From assembly GCA_018607725.1 (NCBI GenBank), contig JABBAY010000168.1, positions 1 to 51,329 of the forward strand: DNA of 51,329 nt, read 5' to 3'. Origin of the DNA: K189A clade bacterium. GTDB lineage: Bacteria > Pseudomonadota > Gammaproteobacteria > Pseudomonadales > Azotimanducaceae. Both the position numbers and the translations under genes were made by a program. The notes under the pieces are model-generated. The model ran no database searches. It was not told the origin of the DNA and saw only the letters and a list, made by a program, of their open reading frames with translations. Shown piece by piece: positions 1 through 6,380 of this stretch (the first letter of the stretch is position 1; the number at the start of each line of letters is the position of its first letter).

Positions 1-64
1 TGTCGTTTTTCAAGAATGTCGTTTTTCAAGAATGTCGTTTTTCGAGAATGTCGGTTTTCGAGAA
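1..64. repeat. Tandem array of four 16-bp repeats
   Basis: Four head-to-tail copies of a 16-bp unit, TGTCGTTTTTCAAGAA. Copies 1 and 2 are identical, copy 3 reads TTCGAGAA at its end, and copy 4 also has GGTTTT in place of GTTTTT. The array begins at the first base, so more copies probably lie outside the window. It lies downstream of the minus-strand transporter operon. Bases 65-162 between the array and that operon hold no gene or clear terminator. The function is unknown. Confidence 0.9.
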
Positions 65-162
65 TTATGGCTGATTTATATCCAGCCGTCGCAAGCATTT
101 AGATCCATCAAGAGAGCAATCCTATAAGTTACCATTCCTACCGGTAGCCCAACCCGGAGAGA

Positions 163-933
163 TTATTCGACAAACAGCCACTGTCGACTTCCATCGGCCA
201 GCAGCACAACCTGGGGAGTTACTCCAAAGGCCGCCTTAACGCGCTCGTTTGTCAGTACTTCCGCAGGCGTACCCAAACCCATCACCTCACCGTCTTTAAG
301 CAACAAAAGCCGATCGGCATAACGGGCGGCAAGATTAATATCGTGCATCACCATCAACACCCCAGCACCTTGTCGTGCTAATTGACGTGCCAGGCCCATA
401 AAAACCAATTGGTGCGCGATATCTAACGCTGCAGTGGGCTCATCAAACAGAAAATAGCTGGCAGGCAAGCAATCCCATAGCTGACACAGCACGCGAGCAA
501 TCTGGGTTCTCTGCTTCTCCCCCCCCGACAAGGTGGTGTAAACCCGTTCGCGCAACGCCTCAAGTCCTAGCAACGCGGCGATCTCGGCGCGCATGGGCGC
601 GTGCATTCGAGCATTACCACCATGAGGTATCCTGCCCATTTCAATAATCTCGTCAACGGTAAACGGAAAATCCAGACTCGTGTGTTGTGGCAGAACGGCC
701 AACCGCGTGGCCCTTGCAGCCAGAGAGATGTCGGCATAACCTTGATTGTCGAGCGAGACAGATCCGAGTGTAGGTCGACTGGTACCCGCCAGCAGACCCA
801 CAAGCGAAGACTTGCCAGCACCATTAGGGCCAACGACAGCAAGAACCTCGCCCGCCTTCAGCACCAGGCTGATATCATGCAATATCACTTGACCGGCATA
901 GCTCAGACCGCAATGTTCAGCGCGAAGTGTCAT
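163..933 (-). CDS. hmuV: Heme/iron-type ABC transporter ATP-binding protein (HmuV-like)
   Basis: ATPase subunit of a FecCD-class importer that takes up heme, ferric siderophores or cobalamin across the inner membrane. Of 256 residues, the Walker A motif GPNGAGKSS is at 35-43, the Q-loop near LPQ at 81-83, the signature LSGGEKQ at 135-141, Walker B YFLFDEP at 160-166 and the switch histidine at 197 in VMHD. The length and the inserted sequence before LSGGE fit HmuV better than BtuD, but the substrate cannot be fixed from the ATPase. Its ATG overlaps the stop of the permease gene as ATGA, so the two are translationally coupled. No periplasmic binding protein or TonB receptor gene is in the window. 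Confidence 0.85.
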   Translation of the reverse strand: MTLRAEHCGLSYAGQVILHDISLVLKAGEVLAVVGPNGAGKSSLVGLLAGTSRPTLGSVSLDNQGYADISLAARATRLAVLPQHTSLDFPFTVDEIIEMGRIPHGGNARMHAPMRAEIAALLGLEALRERVYTTLSGGEKQRTQIARVLCQLWDCLPASYFLFDEPTAALDIAHQLVFMGLARQLARQGAGVLMVMHDINLAARYADRLLLLKDGEVMGLGTPAEVLTNERVKAAFGVTPQVVLLADGSRQWLFVE

Positions 934-1925
934 ATGCCCAGCCTGCCCTTCTGTTGCACAACCAAGTAGATAAAAAACGGTCCACCCAACAGCGCGGTCA
1001 AAATTCCCACGGGTAATTCTGCCGGCGCGATGATCACTCGCCCAAGGGTATCGGCCATCAGTAGCAATAACGCGCCGAGCAACGCCGACCCTGGTATCAC
1101 TGTGTGATGATTGGAACCTAACATTAAACGTATCAGGTGCGGCACAACCAGACCGATGAAGGCGATGATACCCACCAACGCTACACTCGTACCCGTAATG
1201 ACTGCGGTATACAGCACGATTCGCGTCCGTAACCTGGGGACATTGATACCCAAGTGCGTAGCCTCAAGATCACCCAGGGTGACAGCATTCAGCTTCTGAC
1301 TATCTCGATACAGCAACAACACCACTATCGGAATAACCAATGCGACTTGAACACCGACCCAATCAGCGCCGTTGAAACTGCCGAGCGCCCAAAACGCCAC
1401 GGACCTTAACTGCAGATCAGAGGAGAGATAGGAAAATAAACCCACACCGGCTAAAGCGATGGCGTTAACGGCGATTCCCGCCAGCAACATACTAGAAATC
1501 GTGCCGCTGCGCTGACCGACTTTCAGCACCAACAGTGTCGTGATGAAGCCACCGGTGAAGGCGCTGCCTGCCAGGCCCAGAAACCCCCACGCCGAATTGT
1601 GCAGATTCAGGACCATATAACCCGCCGCAAACAGTGCAGCGCCACTGGAAACGCCGATCAGCGCCGGGTCTGCGAGTGGATTTCGAAACATACCTTGAAT
1701 CGCGGCGCCGGTAGCGGCGGTGCCCGCGCCAACGATCAGCGCCAATAGGACTCTCGGGAGTCGGATTTGAAAAATAATGGTCTCCACCAGCGGGGACGTC
1801 GATTCACCACTGATCAGGCTCCAACCCTGCGCCACAGAGATCGTCGCACTACCAAAAAACATCGCCGCGAGCGCGCTAGCCACCACCGCCAGCGTCAATA
1901 TCATCCACACGATCGGCTTCGTCAT
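930..1925 (-). CDS. hmuU: FecCD-family ABC transporter permease (HmuU/BtuC type)
   Basis: Membrane permease of an iron-complex, heme or B12 importer; 331 residues, the usual FecCD length. The protein is hydrophobic throughout, with an N-terminal helix at about 5-25, the conserved stretch with [14 protein letters not shown] near 55-68, and [14 protein letters not shown] near 78-91, the hallmark of the BtuC/FhuB/HmuU family. A conserved GLVVPHLIR motif near 258-266 contacts the ATPase. It overlaps sfsA upstream and the ATPase gene downstream, each by ATGA. Normally a binding-protein gene precedes the permease; here sfsA and an aminotransferase do, so the solute-binding protein must be encoded elsewhere. 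Naming it HmuU rather than BtuC is inferred from the ATPase. Confidence 0.82.
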   Translation of the reverse strand: MTKPIVWMILTLAVVASALAAMFFGSATISVAQGWSLISGESTSPLVETIIFQIRLPRVLLALIVGAGTAATGAAIQGMFRNPLADPALIGVSSGAALFAAGYMVLNLHNSAWGFLGLAGSAFTGGFITTLLVLKVGQRSGTISSMLLAGIAVNAIALAGVGLFSYLSSDLQLRSVAFWALGSFNGADWVGVQVALVIPIVVLLLYRDSQKLNAVTLGDLEATHLGINVPRLRTRIVLYTAVITGTSVALVGIIAFIGLVVPHLIRLMLGSNHHTVIPGSALLGALLLLMADTLGRVIIAPAELPVGILTALLGGPFFIYLVVQQKGRLGI

Positions 1926-2653
1926 TCGAGCTCCACCAGCGACACCGGTATGGATTCAACCAGGCGAATACCGGTGGCACTCAGGTCGGCTCGATAAGCC
2001 ATGACCTCAACGCCAGCCGCCATTGCCAAAGCCAGTGTTGCCGAATATGTCGGGTCAATATGTAACGCCGGGCGAACCACTTCGATCGCCGAGTGTTGGA
2101 CACAAAACACCAGAACCCCACGCTCACCTTGGTCAACAACCTCCATCAGTTCACGCAGGTGCTTGGTGCCACGGACGCTGACGGAATCCGGAAAATAGCC
2201 AATATTACGGTCTCCCCGAGGCTCGCACAACGTCACACTCTTGACTTCAACATAGCAGGACGGCAACTCCTGATGATGGGTGAGCAACAAATCGATTCGA
2301 CTATTTTCCTGCCCATATTTGACTTCCGACGTGATGGTGCCATAACCCTGAAGCGAGTCTATGACACCCGTCTCAACAGCCGCCTTGACCAACGCATTCG
2401 CACGATGGGTATTCACGCCGATGAAATGTCCTGCCTGAGTCTCATTGAGCTCCCAAGTGTGCGCATATTTGCGTTTCGGGTTCTCCGACGTGGAATACCA
2501 GACTCGGTCGCCGGCTGCAGCGCAGTTTTTCATCGACCCTGTATTGGGACAATGAATCGTTTTAACCGAGCCATCTGGCAAAGCGATATCTGCCAGGAAT
2601 CGCTTGTAGCGCTGAATCAAAAGCGCGGATGCCAGGGGTGGCGAAAAAATCAT
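1922..2653 (-). CDS. sfsA: SfsA family DNA/RNA nuclease (sugar fermentation stimulation protein)
   Basis: A 243-residue SfsA protein, close to the family norm of about 235. It was first described as a factor that stimulates maltose use and is now seen as a nucleic-acid-binding PD-(D/E)xK-like nuclease. Recognisable blocks are [10 protein letters not shown] near 35-44, [11 protein letters not shown] near 59-69, and the acidic and lysine residues in IDLLL and YVEVKSVTL that form the presumed nuclease core, followed by [16 protein letters not shown]. Its start overlaps the aminotransferase stop and its stop overlaps the permease start, both as ATGA. The sfsA-aminotransferase pair next to dksA is as I recall it in Pseudomonas; the transporter genes behind it are the unusual part. 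Confidence 0.9.
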   Translation of the reverse strand: MIFSPPLASALLIQRYKRFLADIALPDGSVKTIHCPNTGSMKNCAAAGDRVWYSTSENPKRKYAHTWELNETQAGHFIGVNTHRANALVKAAVETGVIDSLQGYGTITSEVKYGQENSRIDLLLTHHQELPSCYVEVKSVTLCEPRGDRNIGYFPDSVSVRGTKHLRELMEVVDQGERGVLVFCVQHSAIEVVRPALHIDPTYSATLALAMAAGVEVMAYRADLSATGIRLVESIPVSLVELE

Positions 2654-3843
2654 GATAATCCATAAGCGGCGACGGCACGCTGTAATCGATCGACGCCCAA
2701 TTCAAGCATATCCAGGCCCTGCGCATAGCTGAAGCGCAAGTGCTCATCCGCCCGATAGAAGCCGAAGTCCGTCCCGGGCGTCACGGCAACGTAATGGTTT
2801 TCAAGCAGGCTGTCACTGAAGGTCTCACTGTCGGCTGCAAGACCCGCAGGCATCGTTGCATAAATGTAAAAAGCCCCTTCCGGCATGCGCTCAATCCCAA
2901 ACCCTAGCTCTCGCAGCGCCGGCACTAGAAAGTCACGACGAGCCTGGAACGCCTCGCGTTGGCGCTCCATGATATCTCGGGCCTCGGCACTGAATGCTGC
3001 TAACGCGGCCTCTTGCGCGATACTGGAAGGGCAAATAAAGAGGTTTTGCGCGAGTTTTTCCACTTCTGGCACAGCAGATTCTGGGACAATTAGCCAGCCT
3101 AAACGCCAACCCGTCATACCAAAATATTTCGAGAAGCTGTTGATCACAAACGCCTCCGGGTCAAAGGCAAGCACGCTGGTTGGTTTACGAGCGGTATAAG
3201 TCAGCCCGTGATAAATTTCATCTACCACAAGATGCCCGCCTCGCCGCCGAACACCAGCGGCAACCGCCTGCAGAACAGCTTCGTCGATAATCGCCCCAGT
3301 TGGGTTAGCAGGCGACGCTAATAACACGCCACGAGTCGACGACTGCCAATGTCGGTCGACCAGTGTTGGGGTCAACTGATAGCCGTCGGCTGCAGTGACT
3401 GGTACCAATTGACCCTCACCGCTGAACGCCTTGAGGAAATGCCGATTACAAGGATACCCAGGATCTGTCATTAACAAGCCTTCACCGGGATTCAGAAGCA
3501 ACGCAGAAACCAGTAATAGCGCGCCCGAGCTACCGGCTGTGATGAAGATCCTTGAGGGCGCCACATCGACACCATGTTCTTCTGCATAGTGTCGACTCAA
3601 CATTTCTCTGAGTTCAGGAATGCCCTGGGCAGCCGTGTATTTCGTTTTCCCCGCACGCAATGCCGCAATACCAGCCTCGACGATAGCGGCCGGCGTCGCA
3701 AAATCAGGCTCTCCCACCTCCATATGGACAACCTGATGCCCCTGAGACTGGAGCTGATTCGCCCTGGCCAAGAGTTTCATTACTTTGAACGATTGGATGT
3801 CTTTGAGTCGATGGGCATAACCCGAACTTTCAACAACTGCCAT
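2650..3843 (-). CDS. Pyridoxal-phosphate aminotransferase, class I/II
   Basis: A 397-residue fold-type I aminotransferase of the aspartate/alanine aminotransferase group. Visible active-site features are [12 protein letters not shown] at 69-80, SPANPTG with Asn180, Asp208 in VVDEIYHG, the PLP-binding Lys239 in [15 protein letters not shown] and the Arg247 region. The amino-acid substrate cannot be deduced. It is the first gene of a four-gene minus-strand operon (aminotransferase, sfsA, permease, ATPase) in which each stop overlaps the next start. It is divergent from dksA, with a shared 242-bp control region. A 14-bp perfect palindrome lies 20-33 bases upstream of its ATG. Confidence 0.9.
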   Translation of the reverse strand: MAVVESSGYAHRLKDIQSFKVMKLLARANQLQSQGHQVVHMEVGEPDFATPAAIVEAGIAALRAGKTKYTAAQGIPELREMLSRHYAEEHGVDVAPSRIFITAGSSGALLLVSALLLNPGEGLLMTDPGYPCNRHFLKAFSGEGQLVPVTAADGYQLTPTLVDRHWQSSTRGVLLASPANPTGAIIDEAVLQAVAAGVRRRGGHLVVDEIYHGLTYTARKPTSVLAFDPEAFVINSFSKYFGMTGWRLGWLIVPESAVPEVEKLAQNLFICPSSIAQEAALAAFSAEARDIMERQREAFQARRDFLVPALRELGFGIERMPEGAFYIYATMPAGLAADSETFSDSLLENHYVAVTPGTDFGFYRADEHLRFSYAQGLDMLELGVDRLQRAVAAYGLS

Positions 3844-3862
3844 CTGTTACTTCCTATCCCTG

Positions 3863-3957
3863 GCTTGAGCTCAAGCTCTGCGCTTTGTTTAAAATCGCAG
3901 TATCGCTTAATTTCACTGTCGGGTCAGAAATTGACCCAATATTTTTCAGGATCCTGA
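3863..3957. promoter_or_regulatory. Divergent aminotransferase/dksA control region with three inverted repeats
   Basis: Three symmetric elements lie in the 242-bp gap. GCTTGAGCTCAAGC at 3863-3876 is a perfect 14-bp palindrome. At 3921-3937 GGGTCA and TGACCC flank a 5-base loop. TCAGGATCCTGA at 3946-3957 is a perfect 12-bp palindrome. They could be operators or RNA hairpins for either gene. The 3921-3937 hairpin is followed by ATATTTTT and could be a weak plus-strand terminator. No confident sigma-70 promoter was assigned for dksA; a possible -10 (CATACT) sits near 4069. Confidence 0.45.
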
Positions 3958-4085
3958 TACAAACGACATGAATCACAGTAACGCAACGATGACTAAATTC
4001 TCGCTTGGAGATTCTTCCTTCTTCTGGTAACGTTCGCGCTCGATTTTGTTTAGGTTTTACGTGACATAGCATACTGGATCAAACT

Positions 4086-5255
4086 ATGGCAACCAAAACT
4101 AAAAGTAGCTCCAAAGCCAAACCCGCGACAAAGGCTAAAATTGTAGCGCCTGCGGCGAAAACCAAAAAAGCAAGCACGGCTCAGCCGGTGAAAAAAACAG
4201 CGCCAGCGAAAAAAACTGCCGCCAAGGTCGCAACAAAAGCGCCACCAGCGAAGCCTGCCGCCAAGACAAAGAAGCCAACGTCGAAGATCTCGATTAAGGC
4301 AAAGACCACAGCGCCGGCAAAGAAAACCGTCAATGCAAAAGCAGCTGCCAAAAAAGTCGTTAAGCCGGTTAAGGGCGTGTCAGCCCCGCCTAAAGCGAAG
4401 ACTAGTGCAAAGCCTAAAAGCGGTACAGTTCAAGCCAAAGCCAATGCCAAACAGAATCCTAAGCCGGCTAAAAAGACGACGGTCAAAGCCAGCGTGACTC
4501 AAACAGCAGCAAAAGCAGCACCAAAAGCAGCAGCAAAAGCAGCATCGAAAGCCGCGCCAAAAGCAGCATCGAAGCCAATCGCCAAGGCCAAAGCATCGAC
4601 CAAAGCACTGACCGAGACAGCGGTAAAATCTAAGAAGATCGCGAAGAGCGCCGCAGTGCAAAAATCGGTACCGGCGTCTCCGATCAAATCATCATCTACA
4701 GGCTCTCAAAAGGCAGCCCAACGAGAACCTACCTTGGCAAAGACAGACCCCAGTGCAATTGATAAACCCGTCGCCAGCAAAAAATTAGCGACCAAGAAAC
4801 CGGTAAAAACAACCAGAAAAGCCGGCGTCAGTCGTATCGACGCACAACCCGCCGATTTCACACCCTATGCTCGCAAAAAGAACGAAGAGTATATGAACGC
4901 TGGCCAGCGTGAGCACTTCAGACAAATCCTCCTCGACTGGAAATTGCAGTTAATGGAAGAAGTGGATCGAACCGTCAATCATATGAAGGATGTCGCGGCT
5001 AACGACCCGGATCCAGCGGATCGTGCGACCCAGGAAGAGGAATTCAGCCTTGAGCTGCGCACCCGCGACCGGGAGCGTAAACTGATCAGAAAGATTGACG
5101 TCACGATCGACCTGATCGACCAGGATGACTATGGTTACTGTGATTCTTGTGGTATCGAGATAGGCATTCAACGACTCGAAGCCAGACCGACGGCGACCCA
5201 ATGTATCGACTGCAAGACCCTCGATGAAATCAAGGAACGACAGATTCACGGCTAG
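4086..5255 (+). CDS. dksA: DksA RNA polymerase-binding regulator with long Lys/Ala/Pro-rich N-terminal extension
   Basis: DksA binds the secondary channel of RNA polymerase and, with ppGpp, mediates the stringent response. The core spans about 257-389 and resembles E. coli DksA along its length: EEYMNAGQ, the coiled-coil tip DPADRA (Asp309, Asp312, Ala314), [10 protein letters not shown], and the zinc finger Cys352, Cys355, Cys373, Cys376, ending in [10 protein letters not shown]. Residues 1-256 form a low-complexity extension of Lys, Ala, Pro, Thr and Ser, with [15 protein letters not shown]-like repeats near 139-165, reminiscent of histone H1-like AlgP or HC1 tails. E. coli DksA has only 151 residues. 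The extension has no internal Met, is in frame and biased throughout, so it is probably translated. It probably binds nucleic acid. Confidence 0.93.
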   Translation: MATKTKSSSKAKPATKAKIVAPAAKTKKASTAQPVKKTAPAKKTAAKVATKAPPAKPAAKTKKPTSKISIKAKTTAPAKKTVNAKAAAKKVVKPVKGVSAPPKAKTSAKPKSGTVQAKANAKQNPKPAKKTTVKASVTQTAAKAAPKAAAKAASKAAPKAASKPIAKAKASTKALTETAVKSKKIAKSAAVQKSVPASPIKSSSTGSQKAAQREPTLAKTDPSAIDKPVASKKLATKKPVKTTRKAGVSRIDAQPADFTPYARKKNEEYMNAGQREHFRQILLDWKLQLMEEVDRTVNHMKDVAANDPDPADRATQEEEFSLELRTRDRERKLIRKIDVTIDLIDQDDYGYCDSCGIEIGIQRLEARPTATQCIDCKTLDEIKERQIHG

Positions 5256-5276
5256 CCCCTTGTTGTCGTCTGACCC

Positions 5277-6158
5277 GTGAGTCAGACGCAGGGCTACATC
5301 GGCCGTTTTGCACCATCGCCAACGGGGCCATTACACTTTGGTTCCGTTGTCGTGGCCCTAGCCGGCTGGCTTGAGGCTCGCAAGCACAAGGGTTTGTGGT
5401 TACTGCGCATCGAAGATTTAGACCCCCCTCGAGAAAAACCTGACGCACCGGCTCAGATTATGCGCCAATTGGAGTCCCTCGGGCTGAACTGGAATGGCAC
5501 GCCCTTATTCCAAAGCCAACGTCTCGACGCCTATCAGGCCGTGCTCGATAAACTCAAAGAACAGCAGCAGGTATACCCTTGCACCTGCAGTCGTCGAGAT
5601 CTGCCACCCGTTTACCCGGGCACCTGTCGATCGCGATCCTTCAGCCCCTCATTGCCGGCACATTCAATTCGCTTTCGTGTCCCTCCGATCGTCGTTACTA
5701 TCGACGATCGCGTCCAGGGCTCTCGGGCCTCGCCGCTCCAACTCGACGTCGGCGATTTTATCATCAAGCGTCGAGACGGCTTGGTAGCCTATCAGCTCGC
5801 TGTTACGGTAGATGATGCGTATCAAAACATCAGTCACGTTATTCGCGGCAGTGACCTGCTTGACTCGAGCCTGAAGCAAGCCTGTCTGGGTGCGGCGCTC
5901 GAGTACCCACCCATCAACTACGCCCATATCCCATTACTGGTAGATCACCAGGGGCAGAAACTCAGCAAGTCAACCGGGGCAGTGGCGATACCCAACGGCA
6001 AGCCCATCGCCTGCATCAGGCAAGCCCTGAGATCTCTCGGTCAACCGTTATTCCCCGAGATCGATAGCCTAGAATGTCTGCTTCAGGCCGCGACAGAGGC
6101 CTGGTCAATGGATCTCGTACCACAACGCTCGACACTTGCAGCTCCGGACCAATATTAG
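5277..6158 (+). CDS. gluQ: Glutamyl-Q tRNA(Asp) synthetase
   Basis: GluQRS attaches glutamate to queuosine at the wobble base of tRNA-Asp. It resembles a glutamyl-tRNA synthetase catalytic domain without an anticodon-binding domain, and at 293 residues matches the family. Visible are the class I signature FAPSPTGPLHFGS at 11-23, RIEDLDPPR, a zinc site CTC at 102-104 with Tyr113 and Cys117, and the KMSKS-like KLSKS at 228-232. The start is a GTG 21 bases after the dksA stop without a strong ribosome binding site, suggesting co-transcription with dksA, as in many Gammaproteobacteria. The symbol gluQRS is also used. Confidence 0.92.
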   Translation: MSQTQGYIGRFAPSPTGPLHFGSVVVALAGWLEARKHKGLWLLRIEDLDPPREKPDAPAQIMRQLESLGLNWNGTPLFQSQRLDAYQAVLDKLKEQQQVYPCTCSRRDLPPVYPGTCRSRSFSPSLPAHSIRFRVPPIVVTIDDRVQGSRASPLQLDVGDFIIKRRDGLVAYQLAVTVDDAYQNISHVIRGSDLLDSSLKQACLGAALEYPPINYAHIPLLVDHQGQKLSKSTGAVAIPNGKPIACIRQALRSLGQPLFPEIDSLECLLQAATEAWSMDLVPQRSTLAAPDQY

Positions 6159-6197
6159 GCTTATCCAATCACTGATCATTAGGTTTACAATGCCTGT

Positions 6198-6380
6198 ATG
6201 TCTCTCGATCAACTGATTATTTTCCTGGTTTTTGGCTTCTTCGTCTTTGTCGCCGAAGTTGACAGCTGGTGGGCCGGCGACAGTATCTTCAGCTGGTATG
6301 TTAATTATCTACCTTGGCTTGGCCTGATCGTCCTGTGCATCTGGGCCCAACTTGTCGTTAAGCGGAAATCAGGTGACTGA
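6198..6380 (+). CDS. Small two-helix membrane protein overlapping cbrA (CbrX-like position)
   Basis: A 60-residue hydrophobic protein with two likely transmembrane helices, about 5-24 and 33-54, separated by an acidic, Trp-rich turn (EVDSWWAGD) and ending in the basic tail VKRKSGD. Its stop TGA shares its last base with the ATG of the cbrA-like gene (TGATG), so the two are very probably translationally coupled. Pseudomonas has a small ORF at the same place between gluQ and cbrA, called cbrX in P. putida as I recall. I know no motif in it. It may set the level of CbrA by coupling, or be a small subunit for the transporter domain. Confidence 0.75.
   Translation: MSLDQLIIFLVFGFFVFVAEVDSWWAGDSIFSWYVNYLPWLGLIVLCIWAQLVVKRKSGD

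Noticed and set aside
1-64. CRISPR array
   Set aside because: The 16-bp units are directly adjacent with no spacers, and there are no cas genes.
3844-4085. Fur box controlling the iron-type importer operon
   Set aside because: No GATAATGATAATCATTATC-like sequence is present; the palindromes there are of different sequence.
4380-4687. Minus-strand Cys/Phe/Ala-rich ORFs opposite the dksA extension
   Set aside because: They result from reading Lys/Ala repeat codons on the opposite strand and show no start signals.
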